This document shows positions 29,133 through 38,006 of a stretch of DNA of 64,000 bases, piece after piece. Position 1 is the first letter of the stretch. The number at the start of each line of letters is the position of its first letter. A program made the position numbers and the translations under genes. The DNA is from Gammaproteobacteria bacterium. GTDB taxonomy: Bacteria > Pseudomonadota > Gammaproteobacteria > Thiotrichales > Thiotrichaceae. Location: positions 1 to 64,000 of the forward strand of contig JAHJJD010000127.1 of NCBI GenBank assembly GCA_018822845.1. Direction: 5' to 3'. The notes beneath the pieces were generated by a model. It worked only from the letters and a program-made list of their open reading frames with translations. It had not been told where the DNA came from and did not search any database.

Positions 29133-29220
29133 AATCACTGCTCCTACAGACACTCTGCACCAGAACATATAGCACTTCTGCCCAACCCGACAATAAATTC
29201 CGACCAAAGCGGCGCATTTC

Positions 29221-30327
29221 TTACAATAGCACCAGATTGTCGCGGTGGATCAACTCCGGAGCATCCACATAACCCAACACCTGCTCAATGGACTTGCTGG
29301 GTTGGCGTCTGATACGCCCGGCTTCTTCACTGGAATAATTCACCAGCCCTTTGGCGATCAAGCGACCGTCTTCTGTTACGCAACTGACGACCTCACCACG
29401 GTCGAAAACACCTTCAACCCTGGTAACGCCGACCGGCAACAAGCTTTTTCCAGTTTTGAGAATCGCTTGCGCAGCGCCAGGATCCACCCACAAGGTTCCT
29501 TTGGCTGCCAATTGGCCAGCAATCCACTGCTTACGGGCAGCGATAGGCGCGGCATCCGGCAACAGCAGGGTTCCAAGCAATTCACCTGCCCGCAGGCGCT
29601 CCAGCACCAATGGTTCACGCCCGGATGCGATAACGGTAGCACAGCCGGAACGTGATGCGCGCTGCGCTGCCAGTACCTTGGTGCGCATTCCACCGCTACC
29701 GATCAGGGTTCCCGCCCCACCCGCAAATTCCACATAATCCGGGTCGTTGGCGCGGCCTTCGTGGATCATTTGCGCATCGGCAAACTTGCGCGGATCCTTG
29801 TCGTACAGGCCCGACTGATCAGTCAGGATCACCAGCACATCAGCTTCCACCAGATTCGCCACCAACGCACCCAGCGTGTCGTTGTCACCGAGACGGATTT
29901 CCTCGAAAGCCACGGTATCGTTCTCGTTGATGACCGGAATGACTTTCAGGTCGATCAACGTGGTCAAGGTACTACGGGCATTGAGGTAACGGCGGCGGTT
30001 GGCGAGGTCATCATGGGTTAGTAGCACCTGCGCGGAATGGAACCCATGTTGCTGAAATACATTCTCATAAGCGTGGATCAGCCCCATCTGACCAATGGCA
30101 GCAGCAGCCTGCTTTTCAAACAGGGCTTTGGGCTTGGTTTTCCAGCCCATGCGGCTCATGCCTTCGGCGACAGCACCGGATGACACCAGCACTATTTCGA
30201 CACCGGATTTGTGCAAGCGCGCCATTTGCCCGGCCCAGTCGGCGAGAGCTTCGCGGTCAAGCCCCTGACCGTCACGGGTCAGCAAAGCACTACCTATCTT
30301 GACCACCCAACGCTGGGTGCGGGACAT
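29221..30327 (-). CDS. proB: Glutamate 5-kinase
   Basis: A 368-residue enzyme that phosphorylates glutamate in the first step of proline synthesis. It has an amino-acid-kinase domain (about residues 1-255, starting [12 protein letters not shown], with [10 protein letters not shown] and GTGGM-like loops) and a C-terminal PUA domain (about 275-365). The frame is open to 30483, but ATG 30327 is chosen because it is four bases after the obgE stop and matches the conserved start. The obgE-proB order is widespread in proteobacteria. Confidence 0.96.
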   Translation of the reverse strand: MSRTQRWVVKIGSALLTRDGQGLDREALADWAGQMARLHKSGVEIVLVSSGAVAEGMSRMGWKTKPKALFEKQAAAAIGQMGLIHAYENVFQQHGFHSAQVLLTHDDLANRRRYLNARSTLTTLIDLKVIPVINENDTVAFEEIRLGDNDTLGALVANLVEADVLVILTDQSGLYDKDPRKFADAQMIHEGRANDPDYVEFAGGAGTLIGSGGMRTKVLAAQRASRSGCATVIASGREPLVLERLRAGELLGTLLLPDAAPIAARKQWIAGQLAAKGTLWVDPGAAQAILKTGKSLLPVGVTRVEGVFDRGEVVSCVTEDGRLIAKGLVNYSSEEAGRIRRQPSKSIEQVLGYVDAPELIHRDNLVLL

Positions 30328-30331
30328 GAAT

Positions 30332-31428
<1,097 letters not shown>

Positions 31429-31453
31429 AGCAAATCGCTTAAGCAGCGTGTAA

Positions 31454-31726
31454 TCAGTGAGCGCAGCCTTCGACTGGCTGGATGCTGATGTACTTGCGGT
31501 TTCTCTCGCCTTTCTGCTGGAAAACCACTACGCCGTCTGCCTTGGCGAACAGGGTATGGTCTTTACCGATACCAACGTTGTCGCCTGCATGGAATTTGGT
31601 GCCGCGCTGACGTACCAGAATATTGCCAGCCAGTACGAACTGACCACCAAAGCGCTTGACACCAAGCCGTTTGGATTCTGAGTCGCGACCGTTGCGGGTA
31701 CTACCGCCTGCCTTTTTGTGTGCCAT
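31454..31726 (-). CDS. rpmA: 50S ribosomal protein L27
   Basis: A 90-residue L27 beginning [20 protein letters not shown], the hallmark of the family; its N-terminal tail reaches the peptidyl transferase centre. No cleavable N-terminal extension as in Firmicutes is present. It lies 17 bp after rplU. Confidence 0.99.
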   Translation of the reverse strand: MAHKKAGGSTRNGRDSESKRLGVKRFGGQFVLAGNILVRQRGTKFHAGDNVGIGKDHTLFAKADGVVVFQQKGERNRKYISIQPVEGCAH

Positions 31727-31743
31727 TGCTGTATCCCCTTACC

Positions 31744-32055
31744 TTACGCTGAAATACCAGTGATTTCGATCTGTGTCAGGTACTGGCGATGACCAGTACA
31801 TTTCTGATGGTGCTTACGGCGGCGGAATTTCATGATCCGCACTTTTTCGCCGCGAGTCTGGGCCTTTACTGTTGCAGTCACCTTTCCGCCTGCAACGTAA
31901 GGTGTGCCGATTTGCACGGAATCACCTTCCCCGACCATCAGGACATTATCGAAATCAATGCTTGCGCCTTCTTCCACTTCTAATTTTTCAATCAGAAGGG
32001 TATCGCCTTGAGCGACGCGGTATTGTTTACCGCCTGTTACGATGACCGCATACAT
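31744..32055 (-). CDS. rplU: 50S ribosomal protein L21
   Basis: A 103-residue L21, a 23S rRNA-binding protein of the large subunit. [14 protein letters not shown] at the N-terminus and [14 protein letters not shown] near the C-terminus are diagnostic. It is the first gene of rplU-rpmA-obgE-proB and diverges from ispB, the same arrangement as in E. coli. Confidence 0.99.
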   Translation of the reverse strand: MYAVIVTGGKQYRVAQGDTLLIEKLEVEEGASIDFDNVLMVGEGDSVQIGTPYVAGGKVTATVKAQTRGEKVRIMKFRRRKHHQKCTGHRQYLTQIEITGISA

Positions 32056-32165
32056 GATTTACGATTCTCCAAAAAATGTCCTGTTAAAGAGCCGCAGGAT
32101 TTTACCTGTACCACCCATCAAAAGCAAACAGGAAATAAAATATTATCAGTGTTTGAGGGTATCGC

Positions 32166-32194
32166 TTGACATGCAGGGGTGCTGTTCCTAGCAT
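32166..32194 (+). promoter_or_regulatory. Putative sigma-70 promoter of ispB with overlapping inverted repeat
   Basis: A consensus -35 box TTGACA (32166-32171) and a -10 box TAGCAT (32189-32194) are separated by 17 bases and point at ispB, which starts at 32222. An 8-bp inverted repeat, ggggtgct (32176-32183) with agcacccc (32207-32214), spans the -10 box and the start of the leader, so it could be an operator. Confidence 0.6.
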
Positions 32195-32221
32195 TCGGGG
32201 CTTTCAGCACCCCGTATTATC

Positions 32222-33190
32222 ATGGATTTCAACGCAATTCGCCAACTCGCCGACGCCGACATGCAGTCTGTCAACGCGCTGATCCAGCGCCGCCTGCATT
32301 CTGAAGTCGTGCTGATCAACCAGCTCAGCCACTACATTATTGGCAGTGGCGGCAAGCGGCTGCGCCCTATGCTCGCATTGCTGGTTGCCCGCGCCTGTGG
32401 CTATCAGGGTGAAAAACATGTGGATGTAGCGGCGATAGTGGAATTCATCCACACCGCCACCCTGCTGCACGATGACGTGGTGGACGAATCCAACATGCGC
32501 CGGGGCAAGGAAACCGCCAACAACGTGTGGGGCAACCAGGCGGCGGTATTGGTCGGCGACTTCCTGTATTCGCGTTCATTTGAAATGATGGTGGATGTGG
32601 GCAGCATGCGCGTGATGGAAATCCTTTCCACCACCACCAATACCATTGCCGAAGGCGAAGTCCTGCAATTGCTCAACTGCCATGACCCGGACACCACCGA
32701 ACAGCGCTACATGGAAGTCATCCATTCCAAAACTGCCAAACTGTTTGAAGCCGCATGCCAACTGGGCGCAGTACTGGCAGGGCTGGATGCGGACAAGGAA
32801 CAGGCCATGGCACATTTTGGCATGCACCTCGGCACTGCTTTCCAGCTGGTGGATGACGTACTGGACTATACTGCCGATGCCGAAGAAATGGGCAAAAACG
32901 TTGGCGACGACCTCGCCGAAGGCAAGCCTACCCTGCCCTTGATCATCGCCATGCAACGCAGCCCGGCAGCAACCGCTGTGATCCTGCGCAAATCCATTGA
33001 AGAAGGCGGACTGGAACATATCGACACCATCATGCAGGCAATTGCCGACACACAGGCGATTGACTACACCCTGGAATTGGCGAAAGGTGAAACAGAACGG
33101 GCGATTGCCGCCCTGCAATGCCTGCCGGATAGCGACTACCGGCAAGCGCTGCAATCACTGGCCTGGTTCGCCATCAACCGCAACCACTGA
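32222..33190 (+). CDS. ispB: Octaprenyl diphosphate synthase
   Basis: A 322-residue trans-prenyltransferase that makes the polyprenyl side chain of ubiquinone or menaquinone. The first aspartate-rich motif DDVVD is at residues 84-88 and the second is in LVDDVLDYT. GSGGKRLRPM precedes the first. It diverges from rplU across about 165 bp holding a promoter-like sequence. Chain length cannot be fixed from sequence alone. Confidence 0.95.
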   Translation: MDFNAIRQLADADMQSVNALIQRRLHSEVVLINQLSHYIIGSGGKRLRPMLALLVARACGYQGEKHVDVAAIVEFIHTATLLHDDVVDESNMRRGKETANNVWGNQAAVLVGDFLYSRSFEMMVDVGSMRVMEILSTTTNTIAEGEVLQLLNCHDPDTTEQRYMEVIHSKTAKLFEAACQLGAVLAGLDADKEQAMAHFGMHLGTAFQLVDDVLDYTADAEEMGKNVGDDLAEGKPTLPLIIAMQRSPAATAVILRKSIEEGGLEHIDTIMQAIADTQAIDYTLELAKGETERAIAALQCLPDSDYRQALQSLAWFAINRNH

Positions 33191-33331
33191 AGCGTTTGCG
33201 CTCGGAGAGTAGCAATAAATAGAATAAAAATTCGCCATTCCAGGTTGCGCAAAGCTTGATCAGCACGGTATTATCTACCCAGAACAAAGCACCAACAACA
33301 CAATCGGACGTACATTCATTGCGGGGGCTAT

Positions 33332-33928
33332 ATGAATATACAAAAGTACAAAATTGCACTGGTCGCTCATGACAACCTAAAATCCATGTTACTGGGTTGG
33401 GTTCATGAAAACAGGCATATTCTGGCAGACTGCGAGTTATTTGCGACCGGCACAACCGGCAGCTTGCTCCACGAGAAAACAGGCTTGCCCGTCACTTGTT
33501 TTCTGAGTGGCCCTTATGGCGGCGACCAGCAAATCGGAGCAAAAATTTCCGAAGGCTTGATAGATATCCTGATATTTTTCTGGGATCCCATGACCGCCGT
33601 ACCCCATGACGCCGATGTAAAGGCACTGGTACGGGTCGCCACCCTGATGAACATCCCTATTGCCAGCAACCAAAGCACCGCCAATTGCGTTCTCACCATG
33701 ATTCAGGCGGCAAAACATATCGAACGCCCTTGGGTCATCAGCTTCGATTTTCCCGGACAAACCAAGGCTGTAGCTCCACCTGCGCCGCCATCCCTGCATC
33801 ATCAGGCAAGCTACACATCACCATTCAGGCAACTGAAACAATTGCACCCTGGCTATGGAAAGGTTGATCCACTGTCGAAACTGAAATACAAGCTTGCCCC
33901 AACACACCCGGCAAATCCTGCGCATTGA
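33332..33928 (+). CDS. mgsA: Methylglyoxal synthase with C-terminal extension
   Basis: A 198-residue methylglyoxal synthase, which converts dihydroxyacetone phosphate to methylglyoxal and phosphate. It has AHDN (Asp14), the phosphate loop [22 protein letters not shown], and the catalytic stretch [19 protein letters not shown]. coli MgsA is 152 residues; here about 50 extra Pro/His-rich residues of unknown role follow the fold. It is monocistronic, 141 bp after ispB. The enzyme implies a bypass of lower glycolysis under phosphate stress. Confidence 0.92.
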   Translation: MNIQKYKIALVAHDNLKSMLLGWVHENRHILADCELFATGTTGSLLHEKTGLPVTCFLSGPYGGDQQIGAKISEGLIDILIFFWDPMTAVPHDADVKALVRVATLMNIPIASNQSTANCVLTMIQAAKHIERPWVISFDFPGQTKAVAPPAPPSLHHQASYTSPFRQLKQLHPGYGKVDPLSKLKYKLAPTHPANPAH

Positions 33929-33979
33929 GCCGTAGGGTAGGTTGAGACATGTTTTGGGGAAATTATTTTGTGCACGTTC

Positions 33980-34330
33980 CTAACCAATTTTTTTCGGCGG
34001 TGCAAACGACAAGGTAATCCCACCCTTTGCCCCTGCTTTTGCCAGCCCCACCAAGGCAAAACCACCTTCTGCGGTAATTTCCAGCGTCAGCTTGATTTCG
34101 TTCAACTGGAAATTACCCACTTCCGTGATCGACGAAAATACCTCATCCAAACCTGCGCGGATGTCTTGCAAGGAAGAAGTCAGCTTGTCCGTGGGTAAAT
34201 TCCGCACCCGATCACCTCCACTTTCCCCCGCATTCAGCCGTCCGCCACCGTAAGGGTCGAAACCGCGTGTGGTTGAACCTTGCGGCTCCACCTCTACCGG
34301 CAATACCACCGGCAAAACCCGTCCTGACAT
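33980..34330 (-). CDS. Trypco1-like (trypsin co-occurring domain 1) protein
   Basis: A 116-residue protein. After a proline-rich N-terminus (PVVLPVEVEP), residues about 50-115 form a beta-rich domain with the pattern NEIKLTLEITAEGGFALVGL, which resembles the CU044_2847/trypco1 family. That family occurs beside proteases, CHAT proteins and MoxR ATPases in conflict systems. ATG 34330 follows the moxR-like stop by 10 bp with AGGAG before it, so it is the last gene of the CHAT-MoxR unit. The family assignment is from memory and moderately sure. Confidence 0.72.
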   Translation of the reverse strand: MSGRVLPVVLPVEVEPQGSTTRGFDPYGGGRLNAGESGGDRVRNLPTDKLTSSLQDIRAGLDEVFSSITEVGNFQLNEIKLTLEITAEGGFALVGLAKAGAKGGITLSFAPPKKIG

Positions 34331-34340
34331 AAGCACTCCT

Positions 34341-35303
34341 CTATTGATAATGGCGTTTGACCGTTTCAGCATCCTGACGGTCTTTCAGCAAAGTGGTGAG
34401 AAAAGGCAACAATCTGCGCTCATCTTCCAACTGGAAAAACAGTTCCTGCAAGCGTTGCGGGGAAGTGCCTGCTGCCAAGGCCATTGCCTTCAACCACACC
34501 AGCAACTCGCCGGTCGCAGGCTGCTTGCGCAGGCGCATCCCGCGCCGTAACTGCATGAAACGGTTGATTGCCAGCGTCAGCATTCCATTCCGGTTCGCTA
34601 CATTGCTGAACCCTGCGCTGTGGCTTGCCACTACCCGATGCAGCATGTCCTGACTGAAATCAATGTGGTGGAACACACAACGGCGCAAGAACGCTTCCGG
34701 CAAACGGCGTTCACTGTTGGAGGTGATGAACACCAGCGGGCGGTTACCGTCCTGCATACTGATCTTCTGCCCGGTTTCCTTGACGGTGAAACTCATCTGG
34801 TCAAGTTCGTTCAACAAATCGTTGGGGAAATCACGCGGGGCTTTGTCGATTTCGTCGATCAGCAACACACGCGGTTTATCAGATTTGAGCGCAGTCCACA
34901 GGGGACGCTCTTCCACGTAATCGTCTTTGTTCAACGACTTACCGATTCCGGCTTTGACATGAGCATCGTGAAAATAACGCACGCTATCGAAATGGTAAAG
35001 GATGTCCTGCGCCTTGCTGTCGGATTTCACCTGCACATGCAGCACATCATCCAACCCCAGTTTCCACGCCACGTAATAGGCCGTTTGGGTTTTGCCGGTT
35101 CCCGGTTCGCCGGTCAGCAATAGCGGTTCGCCCACTGCCAATGCGGTGTTGACAGCTTCCTGCAAACCTTCATCCGGCACAAAACGGCTGGCGTCATGCT
35201 TGAGGCTTTCCGGCTGGAAAGGCCGCTGGCGCAACATCTGCAATGCCTGTTGCGGGTCATCCAGCCCCAGCAGGTTGAAGTGATAAGGGTTGTTCCCGCT
35301 CAT
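34341..35303 (-). CDS. MoxR-type AAA+ ATPase
   Basis: A 320-residue AAA+ ATPase of the MoxR clade. The Walker A is GEPGTGKT (residues 65-72) and the Walker B VLLIDEIDKA near 150. A sensor-1-like FITSNSERRLPEAFLRRC follows, then a helical lid. MoxR ATPases remodel partner proteins and often pair with vWA or effector proteins. It lies 7 bp after the CHAT gene and 10 bp before the trypco1-like gene, so the three act together. No vWA partner is visible beside it. Confidence 0.92.
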   Translation of the reverse strand: MSGNNPYHFNLLGLDDPQQALQMLRQRPFQPESLKHDASRFVPDEGLQEAVNTALAVGEPLLLTGEPGTGKTQTAYYVAWKLGLDDVLHVQVKSDSKAQDILYHFDSVRYFHDAHVKAGIGKSLNKDDYVEERPLWTALKSDKPRVLLIDEIDKAPRDFPNDLLNELDQMSFTVKETGQKISMQDGNRPLVFITSNSERRLPEAFLRRCVFHHIDFSQDMLHRVVASHSAGFSNVANRNGMLTLAINRFMQLRRGMRLRKQPATGELLVWLKAMALAAGTSPQRLQELFFQLEDERRLLPFLTTLLKDRQDAETVKRHYQ

Positions 35304-35310
35304 GGATTAC

Positions 35311-37230
35311 CTATAGCCATTTCTGGATGTCAGGGTTTGCCGTGCTTGGCTGCCGATTCGCCATTGTATGCGCTCTTGCCACAATGGTCTGTAATTCCAG
35401 CAGGACTTTTTCGTAACTGACTTCACCGTTGGTGGTGGCATTACCAATAGTTTCCCGTAATAGCCGGTTACGTTGTTCAGCATCGGCTACTGGCAGGCGG
35501 ACTTCGTAATTGTGCAGGAAATCTTTCACATCCTTTGCGGTGATCTGCCCCAATTCATCCAGCAACTTCAGTTCCATGCCAGCCTCAAACTCCAGTGACC
35601 CCAGCAATAGGTGGGCGGCATCCGTAAAGCCGGGTTCTGCCTGCGGTAATTCAAACGCCAGCGCCAGCAAGGCTTTCAGGCCATGCCGTTGCAGCAGGGG
35701 ATGCACATGGGCATTCCACCAGCGCAACAACCCCGCCACCTGCGGCAAACGTGCCGAACTACCCAGATACAGGGTGGCAAAGCGGCAATGGGCAACCAGG
35801 GGCACGGAACCGCCCAGCGAACTCAGCGAATCCAGCCGCCCCGGCAACTGCTCGATATGCTGGATGTGGAAACCTTCACACAGCATCTGGTCATAGGCCG
35901 CGTCTTCATTATGGAAATGGGCAGGCCAGCGGAAATCAAACTCCAGCATTTCCATATCAGGGTTCAGTTCACGCAATTGCACTGGCAGGCGCTCGTGGAA
36001 ACGGTTCACCCCCTGCTTTTCGGTGCCATACCAGAAAAACGCCACGGTGTTGGGGCTGTAGCGCATGATGGCGCGGCGCAAATCGGTATTGACCTGATTG
36101 AACTGCGAAGTACGGTCAAGTTTCAGATACCAGTGCGTATCGCGGCTGGCGAAGCGGTACACCTCGCGTTTGGGAAATGTCCACTGGCGGTAATGCTGGT
36201 ACAGGATCGGCGTCATCCAGCGTACCGAAGTCATGCCCGTGCCGGTGCTGCTGTAGGCGCTGGTAATCGCCTGATGGGGCGGGTAATGGTCAAGCAGCAA
36301 ACGGGTCAGGAAGGTTTGCGCCTGTTCGCGGGCAGCGGCGGTAAAGGCATCGGTGCGGTTGACCACAATTGCCGGAACCAGCCCTTCCAGATGGGTGATG
36401 GCGCTGCCAATCTGCCCATTGCCACTGCGGCAGGCGTTCAGGTACAGCAAATGGGGGGGGCGGTTCTTCAGGACTTTTGCCAGATCCGGCATGGAAAACT
36501 TTTGCGCCGTACCATCCGGCAAGGTGAAAAACAGCGATGCGCCGTAATCATCACCATCGCCATGCCCGTAGAAATAGATCACATCCCAATGCTGCCGGGT
36601 CAGTTTGCGCACAAAATCAGGCCAGTGCTGCACTACTGCCAGCCGGTTGGGGTCAAGGAACTGTTCGTACCAGCTCCGCAGGTATTGCATCAGGGTGTTG
36701 GCGTGGCGTTCGCCTTCGGTAGTGGGCAGGCTGGCAGGTTCGGGGCAGACCAGCAGGATGCTGGGGATGCCAGGAAAATCCACATCCCGGCTGGCGGTTA
36801 CGGTGGCGGCTACCGCGATATGCCAACCCTCCAGCACCAGAAAGGTCTTGTCACGCACCAGCAGGTTCCACGGCAGGCGCTGGATGAAACTGTCGGCGCT
36901 AACCACCCGCAAGGCCACTTCAGCAGCACCCCGCAAATCTTCGGCAAGCACCTCGCCACCTGCGGAAAAAATCAGCCCATACAGGTATTTTCCCAGTTGC
37001 AGTTGGGCATTTTCATCGAAAAATTCCGCCAGCCATTTGCCCCATTCCTTATTGAAATGCGCCAGTGCATGGTCAAGCTTGCGCAAATCCACCGGCTTGC
37101 CTTTGAGTTCCACGCTGGACAACTGGAATTGGCCTTCCAGCAAAGGCAACACAGCATTATCCTGCGCTTGCAGCCGCCAACTGTAAGCATCGTGTTGCAG
37201 AGGATCGATAATGAGTTCCAGCACTTTCAT
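35311..37230 (-). CDS. CHAT-domain caspase-like protease
   Basis: A 639-residue protein whose residues about 105-330 form a CHAT domain (caspase-HetF-associated with TPR). PWNLLV marks its start, the catalytic His is in YFYGHGDGDDYG (near 223) and the catalytic Cys in YLNACRSGNG (near 267). The rest (about 340-560) is an unassigned alpha/beta region that may be an inactive P-loop (iSTAND-like) domain, followed by a helical tail. CHAT proteases act as effectors in bacterial immunity, and the following MoxR and trypco1-like genes suggest a regulated conflict system. No TPR repeats are evident here. Confidence 0.87.
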   Translation of the reverse strand: MKVLELIIDPLQHDAYSWRLQAQDNAVLPLLEGQFQLSSVELKGKPVDLRKLDHALAHFNKEWGKWLAEFFDENAQLQLGKYLYGLIFSAGGEVLAEDLRGAAEVALRVVSADSFIQRLPWNLLVRDKTFLVLEGWHIAVAATVTASRDVDFPGIPSILLVCPEPASLPTTEGERHANTLMQYLRSWYEQFLDPNRLAVVQHWPDFVRKLTRQHWDVIYFYGHGDGDDYGASLFFTLPDGTAQKFSMPDLAKVLKNRPPHLLYLNACRSGNGQIGSAITHLEGLVPAIVVNRTDAFTAAAREQAQTFLTRLLLDHYPPHQAITSAYSSTGTGMTSVRWMTPILYQHYRQWTFPKREVYRFASRDTHWYLKLDRTSQFNQVNTDLRRAIMRYSPNTVAFFWYGTEKQGVNRFHERLPVQLRELNPDMEMLEFDFRWPAHFHNEDAAYDQMLCEGFHIQHIEQLPGRLDSLSSLGGSVPLVAHCRFATLYLGSSARLPQVAGLLRWWNAHVHPLLQRHGLKALLALAFELPQAEPGFTDAAHLLLGSLEFEAGMELKLLDELGQITAKDVKDFLHNYEVRLPVADAEQRNRLLRETIGNATTNGEVSYEKVLLELQTIVARAHTMANRQPSTANPDIQKWL

Positions 37231-37294
37231 AAAGAGAAAGTATAGTTTCCGCTGAATGATTGCTCAATGCGTATTAACAGTATTTTAAGAACAA

Positions 37295-37370
37295 GAATCG
37301 CCAGCAGGGCTGGCTCCTGCAAAGAAGCACACACCCACTCTTCTGTAGGAGCTTGCCCTGCAAGCGATCC
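37295..37370. repeat. REP-like inverted pair (BIME-like)
   Basis: Two 27-bp units face each other: 37344-37370 on the plus strand and 37295-37321 on the minus strand. They share 21 of 27 positions, starting TGYAGGAGC. Each has a hairpin (GCTTG-CCCTG-CAAGC and GCCAG-CCCTG-CTGGC), and the differences in the stems compensate each other, so pairing is conserved. They lie in the 194-bp gap between the CHAT gene and the CopG pseudogene; otherwise I see nothing in that gap. Confidence 0.75.
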
Positions 37371-37424
37371 CCTCCCATAGTTACAAGGTGTTACCCTTTA
37401 ACACCAACATTGGAGTAAGGCAAT

Positions 37425-37700
37425 ATGGCGACAACATCCGTGAAGCTAAGCGATGAGATGAATACCCGGCTGCGGCGCGTCGCCGACAGCAAACGCCGTA
37501 CCCCGCATTAGGTAATGGTGGAAGCCATCAACCGCTACATCGAACAAGAGGAGCGCAAAGCGGCTTTTTACGCGGACGCTTTGGCCTCTTGGGAAGAATA
37601 TCAACAAGATGGCTTGCACATCACATGGGCAGAGGCGAAAAACTGGATCAGCACAGGGGCGGACTGGCAGCACGAAATCCAACATTGTTGTTGCGGTTAG
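37425..37700 (+). pseudogene. CopG/RHH-type antitoxin-like gene, interrupted by an amber codon
   Basis: The frame starts MATTSVKLSDEMNTRLRRVA, a ribbon-helix-helix N-terminus, and continues after an in-frame TAG (37509-37511) as VMVEAINRYIEQEER. The stop sits where relatives have tryptophan in the motif RTPHW, so one G-to-A change (TGG to TAG) explains it. The 3' end then runs into the DGR template remnant, giving an unrelated tail (WQHEIQHCCCG). A CopG family protein normally pairs with a ParE/RelE toxin, which is missing. The gene looks truncated by the same deletion that removed the DGR reverse transcriptase. Confidence 0.8.
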
Positions 37701-37712
37701 ACGCGCGGAGGC
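37664..37712 (-). repeat. DGR template-repeat (TR) remnant
   Basis: On the minus strand this 49-bp piece starts CCTCCGCGCGTCTAACCGC and ends GTTGGATTTCGTGCTGCCAG, both identical to invariant parts of the variable repeats in the upstream target gene. Between them it has AACAACAAT, the adenine-rich codons expected of a DGR template, where the variable repeats have 33 bases. It is therefore a template repeat with a 24-bp internal deletion and a missing 5' half. Confidence 0.8.
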
Positions 37713-37891
37713 GCATACGCCGCTGACACCAGCGACTCCAGCACCACAATCAGGCGGTTTTCCAGCTTCTCACCCAGCGTGTAACGGCGATTTTTGGGCA
37801 ATTTATCCAACTGCGGGATCATCCACAGCAGCAAGTCGCGGCAATCTTCCACCGCTAACGGCACTGACGGCTTTGTATCCTTTCTGTTCAT
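37697..37891 (-). pseudogene. avd: Truncated Avd (DGR accessory variability determinant)
   Basis: This 64-residue frame encodes the N-terminal half of an Avd-type four-helix-bundle protein. LLLWMIPQLDKLPKN, RRYTLGEKLENRL and VVLESLVSAAY match the conserved first helices of DGR Avd proteins, which are about 110-130 residues long. The final residues PPRV and the stop come from the template-repeat remnant, so a deletion has joined avd to the TR. The position downstream of the target and upstream of the TR is the usual DGR order. Avd binds the reverse transcriptase for mutagenic cDNA synthesis; this copy is probably inactive. Confidence 0.82.
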
Positions 37892-37911
37892 ACCTTGCTT
37901 CCCTAAAATCG

Positions 37912-37926
37912 CCGCGCTACGCGCGG
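37912..37926. repeat. GC-rich hairpin downstream of the variable repeat
   Basis: A perfect 6-bp stem, ccgcgc (37912-37917) with gcgcgg (37921-37926) and a 3-base loop, lies 89 bp beyond the 3' end of the second variable repeat, between the target gene and the avd remnant. It may be a DGR target-site hairpin or a weak terminator. Confidence 0.45.
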
Positions 37927-38006
37927 AAAAGAGCCATACACCTCAGCATCTCCCAACACTATCGCAACCCCAACCACATCGCCACCGATGGGCAAAGGTA
38001 AAAGGG

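Noticed and set aside
35683..37245. A 520-residue plus-strand frame opposite the CHAT gene
   Set aside because: It is a shadow of the high-GC CHAT coding sequence. The minus-strand frame has catalytic motifs and operon spacing, and the plus-strand translation has no recognisable features.
37425..37700. TAG in the CopG-like gene as a recoded (pyrrolysine or readthrough) codon
   Set aside because: A single nonsense change in a gene that is also truncated by the template-repeat junction is simpler, and nothing nearby suggests recoding.
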